A DNA stretch of 64,000 nucleotides from Sinonovacula constricta. Its lineage: Eukaryota > Mollusca > Bivalvia > Cardiida > Solecurtidae. Below the pieces are notes generated by a model. The model was not told the origin of the DNA. It made no database searches and was given only the letters and a program-made list of their open reading frames with translations. The translations under genes and the position numbers were made by a program. The stretch covers positions 31,750,156-31,814,155 of the forward strand of contig CM017571.1 of NCBI GenBank assembly GCA_007844125.1, in the 5' to 3' direction. Position 1 is the stretch's first letter; the number at the start of each line of letters is the position of its first letter. This document shows positions 34,028 through 45,437 of this stretch, piece after piece.

Positions 34028-34464
34028 ATGACCATTTCAGACCAATGAATCTTCAGAGTGAAGACCTTAATGATTGAAAACCATTACAAGTGTCAACAAG
34101 TCAACTTTCAATAGTGAAGACTTCATAAACATGTCAAAAATGTATACAAATCAGAAAATAATTGATCAAATTTAATAATACTTCTTGAGCAAGCATTTTT
34201 GGTTTCATTATTTTATTCTGCTTTATTAGCCTAAGACCCCTATACCCATTAAGTGAAGTCAAATCAACATCTCTACACTAAACCAAATCATAAATTATAA
34301 ACAATTTTTTATGATCCATAGTTATGCTAAATATGCAACTTGCAGGTGCCTTGAAAGCAATACTACTGCCTTAATTGAATCCAATTAAGCAATTAACTAA
34401 ATAATTACATCAATCAATTTTCTCTTATTATGGATAACTCAACTTGACTACACTTTGGCAAAAA

Positions 34465-34550
34465 AATGTACATCGAGATCAGCTAGCTCCCACCAGGAGC
34501 ATTCTGATCCAGATCTACACTACTAGCATCTGAGTCTCTGGCAATATGGT
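34465..34550. repeat. Palindromic element copy
   Basis: Arms GAGATCAGCTAGCTCCC and GGAGCATTCTGATCCAGATC followed by TACACTACTAGCATCTGAG. The left arm's outer end is degenerate. Confidence 0.6.
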
Positions 34551-34849
34551 AAATAATCTGTATAGGCAACTGTTTGCAAAAAAAACCCCAAAGAATACAG
34601 TATGGGTTTTTCACAAAAGTAGCTGTCTACTGGTTATCACTTTGCAATGAACATGACTGCATTAGTTTGTCCCAGGGGTCTGCCCTGCTGCTATCACATG
34701 CATGTAATATTGATGCACATCATATAACAAGTGATGTCTTTGATGACGTGTTGTCAGTATACCAGTACATTAACACTTTAACTGCAACATTTATCAAAAA
34801 GCCCTACAGCTACATGCATCTGTTTTCAGATGTTTTGCTCAAATCTTCA

Positions 34850-34935
34850 AAGTAAATAGTGCAAATCCTGATCAGCCAGCACCCTCTAGGACTATCTTAT
34901 CTGGATTTGTACAATCTGCATAAGCCTGGTCAATT
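34850..34935. repeat. Palindromic element copy
   Basis: Arms AGTGCAAATCCTGATCAGCC and ATCTTATCTGGATTTGTACA around a short CCCTCTAGG loop. Confidence 0.65.
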
Positions 34936-35403
34936 TGTGCTTAATCATCTAGTTAATTTGTTGATAAAATATTTGACCTTTTTTCATTTTATTTATGACT
35001 CAACCATTACTGAATGTTCTTTGTAATTTAGCAGATCTATATTATCAACACCATCCCTTTTTTCATTTAAGAGAGGGACTTAGTTAAGAGTAGTCTCCTG
35101 CATATACAGTGTAAAGAGTGTAGTGGCATAATGGAGTCTATGTTCAGTATTTTTTCTTCGAGTTATAAATAGGCTTATTTGTATGCTGTAAAATACTATT
35201 ACACTCCAAACCTGACAACGTTCATAACATCATTTTGTCCTTAGATGTCATTGCATCAACAAAATTTACATAAACCCGCAAAAGATGAAGTGCCAAGAAT
35301 AGACACGTTGTTAATCAAAGTGGAATTTTGTTTTGATTTTAATCCAAATAATTATTAAATGGACTTAGTATAATTAACTTACTGAGTGACATTGTTGTCT
35401 TTG

Positions 35404-35712
35404 TTTGGTTTGTTTATAGGGCTTTTCATTCCACCAACAGTATTTCAGTTATTATAAGATCGTGTCCACTTGAAGCAGATATTGTGCTGCCTTCAATGTG
35501 TACAGCATGCTATGAACTCCTGGCATGATACCACACCCAATCACATTATTTTGACACCGGGCCAACCAGTCAAGGAACCACTCTTACATTTCTACAGCGT
35601 AAGCAAGAGAGCTATACCACTAACATTTTTAATGATTTTGGTATGTCGCTGCCCGGGTCCTTCCGTACCTGGAGCAGACACTCTATCCATTGCGCTACCA
35701 GGTCTGGTCCTG
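35404..35712 (-). mobile_element. SINE-A copy
   Basis: Tail TTTGGTTTGTTTATAGGG on the left, CACCAACAGTATTTCAG, then TCCACTTGAAGCAGATATTG. The head ends CCATTGCGCTACCAGGTCTG on the right. The B-box region is deleted between GCTGCCCGGG and TCCTTCCGTACCTGG. It reads on the minus strand within an intron. Confidence 0.85.
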
Positions 35713-36192
35713 TTGTCTGTATTTTTAATATTTATAATTGTGCAATGAGCATTATAAAGTAGTTCTACAGTCCCTAACAAGTCTTCTGCTGCAATGTTTT
35801 GGGCCAATAAACCTATTTAATAAGGTATATGTCCAAGACTAAAATAATGATTCACACAGATTTATATTTATGCCTGATCCACAATGGCAATCATGCAATA
35901 TTGCTTAGTATACAGAGTAAGGAAATGGGTAAGTTACAGCACAGTGTGGGAAGGCTGGCATCGAAATTCATGATGATGAGGTAAATAAAAAAAATTCAAT
36001 CTAAAAGAAAAGATAAACTACAGTGTTGCTATGAGGTGTCTGGTGGCTGCATGTTGCCTATATCTAAGACAAGCAACAATAATAAAACAACTATTAGTGG
36101 TATAAATCAACAGTCTTCTTGGAATAAACAATCACAAAAACAAGATAGCTAACAACTTTATCAACCAAAAAATATGAACAAAAAAAACTTAC

Positions 36193-36219
36193 CCTTTCAT
36201 CTCCACTTTCGCTGTCACA
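36193..36219 (-). CDS. Microexon, 27 bp, of the minus-strand gene
   Basis: Acceptor GTCATGTCTATTTTTCAG and donor AGG|GTAAGT are both strong. The 27 bp read CDSESGDER in phase 0, an acidic Ser-rich peptide typical of disordered, phosphorylatable linkers. It follows the 36-bp exon at 40070-40035 after a 3.8-kb intron made mostly of minisatellite, and keeps the frame. Being 27 nt and divisible by three, it fits the animal microexon class, which is often alternatively spliced in neurons. That link is inference. One other frame is open, one is closed. Confidence 0.6.
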
Positions 36220-36530
36220 CTGAAAAATAGACATGACATAAGTGATAATGATAAATGTAAGTATGAATAAAGTATGTATGAAATTCATTAACAGTCTAAG
36301 GTTTTTGTTTCTATGGTGAATGATGCTGTTTTTTATGGTAGCAAAAAAAAATCAGATAGTACATTCCATCTAGCAGACCTTGAAAGATAACTCAAATACA
36401 AAAATGAACATTTCATTGGGAAGCCAACCACTTGCACAAATGTATTTATAATTTAATTAACAGTTGTATGTCTAGCTATATATTATCAATTGCAGTAATG
36501 GATTTATTGCTTTCACGTCAAAAGGATATT

Positions 36531-39500
36531 AAAGGCCACGTACAGGCCCTGTAATGAAGTAGTGAAAGAAAAGTACAGACCCTGTAAGCATTGAAGGCCA
36601 AGTACAGACCCTGTAATGTAGCATTGAAGGTCAAGTACAGACCCTGTAAGCACTGAAGGCCAAGTACAGACCCTGTAATGTAGCATTGAAGGTCAAGTAC
36701 AGACCCTGTAATGTAGCATTGAAGGTCAAGTACAGACCCTGTAATGTAGCATTGAAGGCCAAGTACAGACCCTGTAAGCATTGAAGGCCAAGTACAGACC
36801 CTGTAAACATTGAAGGCCAAGTACAGACCCTGTTATGTAGCATTGAAGGCCAAGTACAGACCCTGTAAGGATTGAAGGCCAAGTACAGACCCTGTAAACA
36901 TTGAAGGGCAAGTAGAGACCCTGTAATGTAGGATTGAAGGCCAAGTACAGACCCTGTAATGTAGCATTGAAGGCCAAGTACAGACCCTGTAATGTAGCAT
37001 TGAAGGCCAAGTACAGACCCTGTAATGTAGCATTGAAGGCCACGTACAGACCCTGAAAGGATTGAAGGCCAAGTACAGACCCTGTAATGTAGCATTGAAG
37101 GCCAAGTACAGACCCTGTAATGTAGCATTGAAGGTCCAGTACAGACCCTGTAATGTAGCATTGAAGGCCAAGTACAGACCCAGTTATGTAGCATTGAAGG
37201 TCTAGTACAGACCCAGAAATGTAGCATTGAAGGTCTAGTACAGACCCAGTAATGTAGCATTAAAGGTCCAGTACAGACCCAGTAATGTAGCATTGAAGGT
37301 CCAATACAGACCCAGAAATGTAGCATTGAAGGTCCAGTACAGACCCAGTAATGTAGCATTGAAGGTCCAGTACAGACCCAGTAATGTAGCATTGAAGGTC
37401 TAGTACAGACCCAGTAATGTAGCATTGAAGGCCCAGTACAGACCCAGTAATAAGTAATGTAGCATTGAAGGTCCAGTACAGACCCAGTAATGTAGCATTG
37501 AAGGTCCAGTACAGACCCAGAAATGTAGCATTGAAGGTCCAGTACAGACCCAGTAATGTAGCATTGAAGGTCCAGTACAGACCCTGTAATGTAGCATTGA
37601 CGGCCAAGTACAGACCCAGTAATGTAGCATTGAAGGTCCAGTACAGACACAGTAATGTAGCATTGAAGGTCCAGTACAGACCCTGTAAGCATTGAAGGCC
37701 AAGTACAGACCCAGTAACGTAGCATTGTTTGTTTGTTTGTTTATTGGGTTTATCGTCCCACCAACAGTATTTCAGTTATCTGGAGACAGTGTCCACTTGA
37801 AGCAGATATAGTGCTGCCATCACTGTGTATAGCATGCCATGAACACCTGGCATGATACCACACCCAGTCACATTATCCTGACACCGGGCCAACCAGTCGT
37901 GGAACTACCCTTATATTTGCTTGAGCGTTAGCAAGGGAGCTATACCACTACCATTTTTAATGACTTTGGTATGTCACGGCCCGGGATCGAACCCGGGGCC
38001 TCCAGTACCTGGAGCCGACGCTCTACCGATTGCGCTACCAGGTCTGGTGACGTAGCAGTGAAGGTCCAGTACAGACACAGTAATGTAGCATTGAAGGCCT
38101 AGTACAGACCCGGTAATGTAGCATTGAAAGTCCAGTACAAACCCTATAATGTAGCATTGAAGGTCCAGTACAGACCCGGTGATGTAGCATTGAAGGTCCA
38201 GTACAGACCCGGTAATGTAGCACTGAAAGTCCAGTACTAACCCTATAATGTAGCATTGAAGGTCTAGTACAGACCCTGTAGTGTAGCATCGAAGGTCTAG
38301 TACAGACCCTGTAATGTAGCATTGAAAGTCCAGTACAGACCCTATAATATAGCATTCAAGGCCTAGTACAGGCCCTGTAATATAGCATTCAAGGCCTAGT
38401 ACAGGCCCAGTAATGTAGCATTGAAGGTCCAGTACAAACCCTGTAATGTAGCATTGAAGGTCTAGTACAGACCCTGTAATGTAGCATTGAAAGTCCAGTA
38501 CTGATCATGTATGGCAGCATTGAAGGTCTAGTACAGACCCTATAATGTAGCATTGAAGGTCTAGTACAGACCCTGTAAGGCAGCATTGAAGGTCTAGTAC
38601 AGACCCAGTAATGAAGCATTGAAGGTCTAGTACAGATCATGTAAGGCAGCATTGAAGGTCTAGTACAGACCCTGTAATGTAGCATTGAAGGTCTAGTACA
38701 GATCATGTAAGGCAGCATTGAAGGTCCAGTACAGATCATGTAAGACAGCACTGAAGGTCCAGTACAGATCATGTAAGGCAGCATTGAAGGTCTAGTACAG
38801 ACCATGTAATGTAGCATTGAAGGTCCAGTACAGATCATGTAAGACAGCACTGAAGGTCCAGTACAGATCATGTAAGGCAGCATTGAAGGTCTAGTACAGA
38901 CCCTGTAATGTAGCATTGAAGGTCTAGTACAGATCATGTAAGGCAGCATTGAAGGTCCAGTACAGATCATGTAAGACAGCACTGAAGGTCCAGTACAGAT
39001 CATGTAAGGCAGCATTGAAGGTCTAGTACAGACCATGTAATGTAGCATTGAAGGTCCAGTACAGATCATGTAAGACAGCACTGAAGGTCCAGTACAGATC
39101 ATGTAAGGCAGCATTGAAGGTCTAGTACAGAGCCAGTAATGTAGCATTGAATGTCTAGTACAGACCCAGTAATGTAGCATTGAAGGTTCAGTACAGACCC
39201 AGAAATGTAGCATTGAAGGTCCAGTACAGACCCAGTAATGTATCATTGAAGGTCCAGTACAGACCCAGTAATGTAGCATTGAAGGTCCAGTACAGACCCA
39301 GTAATGTAGCATTGAAGGTCCAGTACAGAGCCTGTAATGTAGCATTGAAGGTCCAGTACAGACCCAGTAATGTAGCATTGAAGGTCCAGTACAGATCATG
39401 TAAGGCAGCATTGAAGGTCTAGTACAGACCATTTAATGTAGCATTGAAGGTCCAGTACAGACCCAGTAATGTAGCATTGAAGGTCCAGTACAGACCCAGT

Positions 39501-40022
39501 AATGTAGCATTGAAGGTCCAGTACAGACCCAGTAATGTAGCATTGAAGGTCCAGTACAGATCATGTAAGGCAGCATTGAAGGTCTAGTACAGACCATGTA
39601 ATGTAGCATTGAAGGTCCAGTACAGACACAGTAATGTAGCATTGAAGGTCCAGTACAGACCCAGTAATGTAGCATTGAAGGTCCAGTACAGAGCCTGTAA
39701 TGTAGCATTGAAGGTCTAGTACAGACCCAGTAATGTAGCATTGAAGGTCCAGTACAGACCCTGTAATAAATATAGCATTGAAGGTCCAGTACAGACCCTG
39801 TAATGTTGCATTGAAGGTCTAGTACAGAGCCTGTAATGTAGCATTGAAGGTCCAGTACAAATCCAGTAATGTAGCATTGAAAGTCCAGTTCAGATCATGT
39901 AAGGCAGCATTGAAGGTCCAGTACAGATCCAGTATTGTAACATCGAAAGCCAAGTATAGGCCCTTTAATGTAACATTAATGGCTAAGTAGAGATCCTGTC
40001 ATGTAGCATTAAAGGCCAAGTT
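36531..40022. repeat. 33-bp minisatellite, about 95 units, intronic
   Basis: Units of GTAATGTAGCATTGAAGGTC plus CAGTACAGACCCA (33 bp) and a shorter 29-bp form lacking TGTA are arrayed for almost 3.5 kb, broken only by a SINE-A at 37728-38049. Variant sub-families are grouped: GGCCAAG-type units are left, GGTCCAG-type right, and GATCATGTAAGGCAG units cluster at 38500-39120. A block of seven units (231 bp) occurs twice, at about 38671-38901 and 38902-39132. Since 33 is divisible by three, frames of up to 364 codons with an 11-residue period stay open; these are artefacts. The array fills the intron between two microexons and ends only about 12 bp from the 5' splice site of the 36-bp exon. Confidence 0.97.
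37728..38049 (-). mobile_element. Full-length SINE-A nested in the minisatellite
   Basis: Read on the minus strand it begins with a tRNA-like head: A box TAGCGCAATCGG and B box GGTTCGATCCC (one mismatch to consensus). The body passes CACCTGGCATGATACC-type and TCCAGATAACTG sequence and ends in a tail of AACA repeats. Direct repeats ACGTAGCATTG (37717-37727) and ACGTAGCAGTG (38050-38060) flank it. Array units elsewhere carry ATGTAGCA, so the shared C marks a true target duplication. It is the best-preserved copy in the window. Confidence 0.93.
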
Positions 40023-40034
40023 CAAGTGACTTAC

Positions 40035-40070
40035 CAGGTATCCAGCTCCAGAACTAGATCGTGTGCTCAC
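40035..40070 (-). CDS. Small exon, 36 bp, of the minus-strand gene
   Basis: Acceptor CCATGTCTGTTGCAG and donor CTG|GTAAGTC bracket 36 bp reading VSTRSSSGAGYL in phase 0; both other frames contain stops. The sequence is more GC-balanced than its intron. It follows the 147-bp exon ending ...RRFSD in the same phase, continuing a Ser/Arg-rich linker. One oddity is that the exon starts GTGAGC directly after CAG, so CAG|GTGAGC could also act as a donor (a dual-use splice site). The donor lies 12 bp from the minisatellite edge. Confidence 0.6.
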
Positions 40071-40475
40071 CTGCAACAGACATGGACCATTATTAATGCA
40101 TAAAATAACAAGTTTTATGGCATGTGTCCAATCAGCAAAGCAAAGAACCTGCTATATTTGAAAATAAGCTGCACTACTTTCTTGTCAGTATATTTTCTCT
40201 TATAACTTTATAGGCAACAAGATCTACAAAAATAAATACAGTCATAAATAAATCATGATCAATTCGAAGCTGTCTGATCTGGATTGACTTTTTTTTTACT
40301 AAGCCTGATCAATTCAAGCATGGCAGGTTAAGTATTTAATTAAACATTTGCAAACAGTAAGATCATTGTATAACATGATAGAAGAAATGTGCAAAATCAA
40401 ACAAACATATCTATTGTGCCAATATCAAACAAGACAGGGAGGACATTTGTGTTAAGTTTCTATTAATGTTAGTTT

Positions 40476-40785
40476 TAATTGTTGGGTTTACTGTCCAATC
40501 AACTATATTTCAGTTATTTGGAGATGGCTTCCACTTGAAGCAGATATACTGCAGCCATCAGTGTATAGCATGCCGTCAACACCTGGCATGATATCTTATT
40601 AAGTCATGTCATCATGACACTGGGCTGCCAGTCATGGAATTACCCTTATATTTGATTAAATGTAAGCAAGTGATCTACAACACCGACATTTTAATGACTT
40701 TGGTACATCGCGGCTCGGAATCAAACCCAGGGCCACCACTTCATTGAGCGGATGATCTTCCAGGGGCTCTACCAGGGTCAGTTTA
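40476..40785 (-). mobile_element. SINE-A copy, diverged
   Basis: GTTGGGTTTACTGTCCAATC, TTCCACTTGAAGCAGATATA, CACCTGGCATGATATC and GGAATCAAACCCAGGGCC preserve family order, with the head right and tail left. It reads on the minus strand, in the intron between the 147-bp and 36-bp exons. Confidence 0.8.
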
Positions 40786-40789
40786 CTAT

Positions 40790-42595
40790 TACTACAGTAA
40801 AATTCTTTTGACATTGACAGTATGAGATGGTGTAGAAGTTAACTTCTCACCAAGGCACAGTTACAGGTTCAATATTCACAGTTCGTTTTGTTTCATTCCA
40901 TATTGATCTTGCGAAATAAAGAAGAACTGACAACAGTAAATATACAAACAGAAAATGTTTCAACAATGAAAACTAAAAAGTATAAATGAAAAACATAGTA
41001 GTGTCAGTGATTTAACAAAAAATAAATCATTATTATTTATACCTTAACACAAAAACTGCATTAAAAATTTAAAGATACTTTAACTGATTAACAAAATAAA
41101 AAAAAATATCCTCTAACAAGATTTAAACCCACAACTGACCTACCAGAGAGTAATTATGTCTTGGTCTCGACGCTAAAAGCCACCATGATGTTACAATATG
41201 ACAGATTTACAGGTGCTAGACTTTTATCTACTTACATTTACGAAAGTTGCTTTCAATTACATAAGTTGTCTGGCCTATTTACATATAAAGGACGAGGACT
41301 AATTATTAGATGATTAATAATATGTCAGTAAGAAAAATAATCTCCTAAACAACACTGTTGACATTAAATAAAATACTTAACTCCTGCTTTTAATTCCATG
41401 AAATGTAGCCAATGACTTCTTGTAATATAGTACTATATAACATTAAGATTTTGCCGGAAGAGACATCTTCAATATTTCTACACGTACCATATGCCTGATG
41501 TAATGTTGTAAACAAGCTTATATAACTGTTAAATAAGATCTTTGTGAAAAACATGGCCCATAGCAGGCACTGGTGTGTACGTTACCATGGAAACAAGATA
41601 TATAGAGAGATGGTACATTGTAAATAAAATATAGTGAGGTATATGATTACATCCATCTTACTTGTTTACAGTAAGTTGAGACCTGTAGATTATGCAAATA
41701 AATATTGGAAAAGCTACTTGGTATTTTCTGTGTTGTTATGTTATTTATATGATAAAGGAATGACATAACTATTGTCATTTAAGTGACATTCAGCGACTGT
41801 GGTGTAGAAAGACCTCGGACAAATGTCTGGTTAGAACCACCAGTGCACTACAGATCAGCTGGCAGACTTCCCTATGGTGAGTCTTCTGTCGTGACTAAGA
41901 CTATAACCCATGCACTGGGACTAACCAAGATACCACTCTGCCCTTTGACCATAGGCGCCATGCCATTTTATCTATTTCAAATTTGATAGCAGCAAAAATG
42001 TCCTCGACTTGATTTATGTTTAACAACCATCTCAAATCTTAAAATGAAAGATCTTTTTACATAACAGGCATTTTGTCATTAAACCTGCTGACAGAGTGGA
42101 GGTGTAACATCTTGCTTACAAGAATTTTATCTCTTTATCAATAAACTGTTACGCAGCAAGCTGTGCAATATCAAAGATATGCTCGACAAATAACATTTGA
42201 GATGTTATCACACAACACTTGAATTTATCAAAATTAATTTCAAAGCAACAGTTAACCCCCACATCTTCAGTTATATCAAGCTTGGTATAATTCTCATTAA
42301 TCTTAATGAATGGATCCATTTATCAGCATGAGGCTTAAATGCAAATTTCCATTCTACAAAAAAAAATACACACAAACTCCTAAACTGCCAAAACAATTTT
42401 GTCTGTCCTAGGCTAATCATGTAGCTCCAGATCGAATCAGACTATGCACAATTTCCTTCCTAGTCTCGAAGGCAATGTTTCAAGAAACTTCATGAGCAAC
42501 TTAAAACATATTAATGATTGGTAAAATTCATTAACAAATATAGCAGGTTACGGAGCAAACAAATAAAATAGAACCTATTAACTCATAGTCCGCAA
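40790..42595. other. Intronic AT-rich sequence with a SINE-B
   Basis: A SINE-B copy is at about 41775-41965. A B-box-like word on minus (GTGGGTTTAAATC) near 41125 may be a decayed SINE head. Otherwise nothing is recognised. Confidence 0.4.
41775..41965 (-). mobile_element. SINE-B copy, diverged
   Basis: GGTGTAGAAAGACCTCGGAC, AAATGTCTGGTTAGAACCAC, AGATCAGCTGGCAGACTTCC and a decayed head CATGCACTGGGACTAACC keep the family order; head right, minus strand. Confidence 0.65.
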
Positions 42596-42597
42596 AG

Positions 42598-42685
42598 AAT
42601 AAATTGATCAGACAAAGTGTAGACCCAGATCAGCCATTGCCTTAATGGTAGCTATCTGCTCAAGATCTACATTGTATGCTTTTTT
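42598..42685. repeat. Palindromic element copy
   Basis: Arms AAGTGTAGACCCAGATCAGC and TAGCTATCTGCTCAAGATCT followed by ACATTGTATGC, with a CCTTAATGG loop. Confidence 0.6.
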
Positions 42686-42751
42686 CTCATATATGTTTTT
42701 TTTAATGAATTTAGTACAGGTAATCAACAAATGTTACACAAGAAAGATTAA

Positions 42752-42800
42752 CCCTTTATATGCTGGAAACACCTTAAGGGTGGTTTATGTTCTGTGTTTA
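42752..42800. repeat. Second palindromic family, one arm
   Basis: TTAACCCTTTATATGCTGGA then AACACCTTAAGGGTGG, matching the arm at 49310 with few changes. Confidence 0.5.
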
Positions 42801-43268
42801 TGGTGTGATAGGGAAGCATATGAATGATTAAAGCAATAAAATTCTTAACCTTTTGCTTGCAACATATTGTTTAAAATCTGTGGGTATTGCTTATATATTG
42901 TTTATGTTACATGAACTTATACACCTTAATAAAAGAGACTGAGCAGGAAAAAAAAATGTAGATTCTGATCAGACAGCTCCCATTAGAAAGGAAGATGGCC
43001 AGAATTAATCCTCAAAATTGCATGATGTCTGGAGACCTAGAGTGCATGCAGACTGCATGAAAACATTGGACCACTGACCAAGGTAACGTAGACAATAGAT
43101 AGAATTGGGAGTGAGTGCGGATCCAGACATACACAGTTTGCCTAGGCCTCATGAACATGCAAATAACAGGATCGGAGTAAAAGGACATCCCATCGGGTGG
43201 TACAAGTACATAAGTCCACAGAGAATTTCCCCAAATCCCGTCCTTAGAGCCCAAGATGCCCTACTTAC

Positions 43269-43433
43269 GCTTTGACAGGCTTTTAAGTTGATTGGATTTT
43301 TTCTTACTTGCCTCCTATTCTCCCAGACATTGGCAATAAGAAAACTATTAAACGGAATGGCATTAGCAGATTTCACTTTCCTGTTATTTCTAGATCCAAT
43401 ACATGCCACCAGTGTTGAAAATTTAAATCTAAG
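43269..43433 (-). CDS. Exon candidate, 165 bp
   Basis: Acceptor TATGTATTGTCAG and a near-perfect donor AGC|GTAAGT bracket 165 bp (55 codons) open in phase 0, with basic content (SRNNRKVKSANAIPF, VWENRRQVRKNP). A second good donor CAA|GTAAGA inside would give a 126-bp version, also phase 0. Both would insert in frame between the 147-bp exon (ending 43989) and the 36-bp exon (starting 40070). It could be an alternative cassette of the same gene. The protein family is not recognised and the acceptor's pyrimidine tract is only fair. Confidence 0.4.
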
Positions 43434-43988
43434 CTGACAATACATATATACATCAGTAGGGACAAGCTGTCAATCTTATACAAAACTTTCTTGTCATTGG
43501 AAAAGTAGTATATTTACAACTCTAGCAGGGATCTGGCTGATCAGGATCTAAACTATTTGTTTTAACCTTATAGATACGTAAATAACAGGATAAAAGAGGT
43601 AAGAAGTTGACGGTGTCTGTAAATACACTATTTGCTGCTCAGTCTCTGTTTACAAGTATATTAACCGTGACATGTAACATATACAGTATTAAAGAAAAAA
43701 AAAACAAAAAAAACAAACAATAAAAGCATGGGTTTTTAATGAAATGTAGCAAGCTAAGGGTTAATTTCTTTAAAATGAAGATTCTTTTAATTATCTTTTT
43801 TTTTCCGACATGTATACATAATAATGAGCCTTCTTTTCAGCTACTCATTTGGAAAAAGAAAATTCATCAAGAGATAAAACTGTTAAATAGATATAAATAC
43901 ATGAATGTAACTGAAATGTTTGCAAATTGAGTGATATATTTAATTCTGAAAAAGGAAGAATTTACACATGGCGCCAGGTATAACTCAC

Positions 43989-44135
43989 ATCACTGAAACG
44001 TCGAGTGAGTGTCGACTTCTTGGGCCCGTTAAGGATCAGGTCGGAGGTGTCCAGGTGGTCAGTTGTCTCCCCACTGGACTCACTATTGTCTGCCGCACTG
44101 GTGTTCTTCTTTGGTTTCCATACACTGTTGGCAGT
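43989..44135 (-). CDS. Exon, 147 bp, of the minus-strand gene
   Basis: Acceptor TGTTCTTTGTTTCAG and donor GAT|GTGAGT are strong and the sequence between is clearly GC-enriched. It reads in phase 0 (both other frames stop): TANSVWKPKKNTSAADNSE, then an acidic Ser/Thr stretch, then NGPKKSTLTRRFSD. RRFS fits a basophilic kinase site (PKA/AKT type). The whole looks like a disordered regulatory linker. The large exon at 55673-54999 ends phase 0 and could splice straight to this one over a 10.9-kb intron. The next exon is 40070-40035, or 43433-43269 if that is used. Confidence 0.72.
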
Positions 44136-44398
44136 CTGAAACAAAGAACAGGGTGGATCCTGATTAATTTTTTTTTATATATTTTTTTAATAATTTTTTT
44201 TAAGTTAATGGTCATACAGGTCATGTCTTGCAAGTATTGGGCTATGAAGATCCAAGACAAAAATGTGTGTGTAGAGGCACCAGGATACCAAAGAAAACAC
44301 AGAATGGTTAATATTCGAAGAAGAATTTCATCAACCAGCTAATGGTCCATAATAACAGCAACAAAAAAAAAAGACAAACATGACAACAAATGACCTTA

Positions 44399-44580
44399 GT
44401 TTGTTGTTGTTGTTGTTGTTTTTGCACCAAAACAATCATAATAATTCATATTGGCAACCTCCAGCAAATTATCAGTGGTGGAAGTCCAAGCAATATATAC
44501 CTTGGTAGAACCACCAAAGCACTGCAGGTCACAGGAGGAAGAATGTTCTCACCCCAACCAGGACTCGTGCAATGAGCGGA
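44399..44580 (-). mobile_element. SINE-B copy with (TTG)n tail
   Basis: A TTG repeat (44399-44420) and TTTTTGCACC tail, then AATTCATATTGGCAACCTCC, TTATCAGTGGTGGAAGTCC, GGTAGAACCACCAAAGCACT and a head-side CCAACCAGGACTCG. Minus strand. It lies about 260 bp upstream of the 147-bp exon, in its intron. Confidence 0.75.
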
Positions 44581-44699
44581 TGAGGAGTTACAAATCTGTA
44601 ACCTTAACTAATTAATGAAAGAAACCACCAAATACTGTTTAACATTTTTTTAAATGCTGATATTTTGTATTTTCCTTGAGAAATTCTGTGCTGCAGCAA

Positions 44700-45060
44700 A
44701 TCGTCATCATGATACTACAGTTCTACTCAGTAGTGCCTGTTATGAATCACTTGCTTAATTAGTCACTGATTGTGATGGTATTTATAATCACGGCCTCAGT
44801 ACTTTTGTCTTATAAGCATGGCCTCATTCCAGCATTTCCAGCTCGAAATGGTTTAAAATAGCTGGCTGTCTGACCATGTGCCTCCAAAGGCCCATATCTG
44901 TCTTCACGGTGTAATGAAATACTGGAACGTTGATGAATTGTTTACATTATTTCCCAGTACTTGCTTCCAGATTCCCTCGGAGGATAGCGACATTATCACT
45001 CCATGCAGGGCAATAGAAGCTAAACTTAATATACAAAACTAATGAACAAAGGCAAATGCA
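44700..45060. promoter_or_regulatory. Repeat-free balanced island in intron
   Basis: Balanced unique sequence (CACGGCCTCAGTAC, AGCTCGAAATGG, CCCTCGGAGGATAGCGAC) with a TTAATTAG homeodomain-type core near 44755. It lies inside the 10.9-kb intron. Candidate intronic enhancer. Confidence 0.27.
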
Positions 45061-45437
45061 ATAATAGTCAATTCCTAATGTCTTTTCGGGTAATATTTTC
45101 TAATAGATACTGTTTAATATCAGCCTTCCGGTGAAGCTAAACAGTTCAGGAACAACATTAGTTGATTAGGGCTGGGTGTATCAATAACGGTTCAGCTCGT
45201 AAAATAGTTATATTTCTGACATTAACGGATGTATATTGCATGGAAGCATTTTATCAGGGAAGATTTATGCAAGCTCTCCAAAGCAATAAAATAAAATTGA
45301 TACCAGTTTTATGGGTCCATGTGACACAAGTAAATGTGGTTGAAGAACGCCAATAGCTGGTTTCTCTGAGGTCAGTGGTGATTGTGGCATAACCTAACCG
45401 AATCTGGCAAAATCTCTGCAAGTTTTATTTTATCTCT

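Larger units (their letters stand above)
34030..35400. other. Intronic sequence with two hairpin elements
   Basis: It lies in the intron between the 27-bp and 33-bp exons of the minus gene. Apart from palindromic elements at 34465-34550 and 34850-34935 it is AT-rich unique sequence with no recognised element. Confidence 0.4.

Noticed and set aside
36631..37725. 364-codon minus frame (and 347-codon frame at 38389-39432)
   Set aside because: Both are produced by the 33-bp minisatellite; the period is divisible by three and units lack stops. Plus-strand frames with the same period are equally open.
37983..38049. Functional tRNA gene inside the minisatellite
   Set aside because: It has both Pol III boxes, but it continues into the SINE-A body and an AACA-repeat tail with flanking target duplications.
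36531..40022. CRISPR array
   Set aside because: Units are contiguous with no unique spacers, and the context is eukaryotic.
43149..43445. 98-codon continuous minus frame taken as a single gene
   Set aside because: It is better explained as a 165-bp exon candidate ending at a near-perfect donor, with the rest intron.
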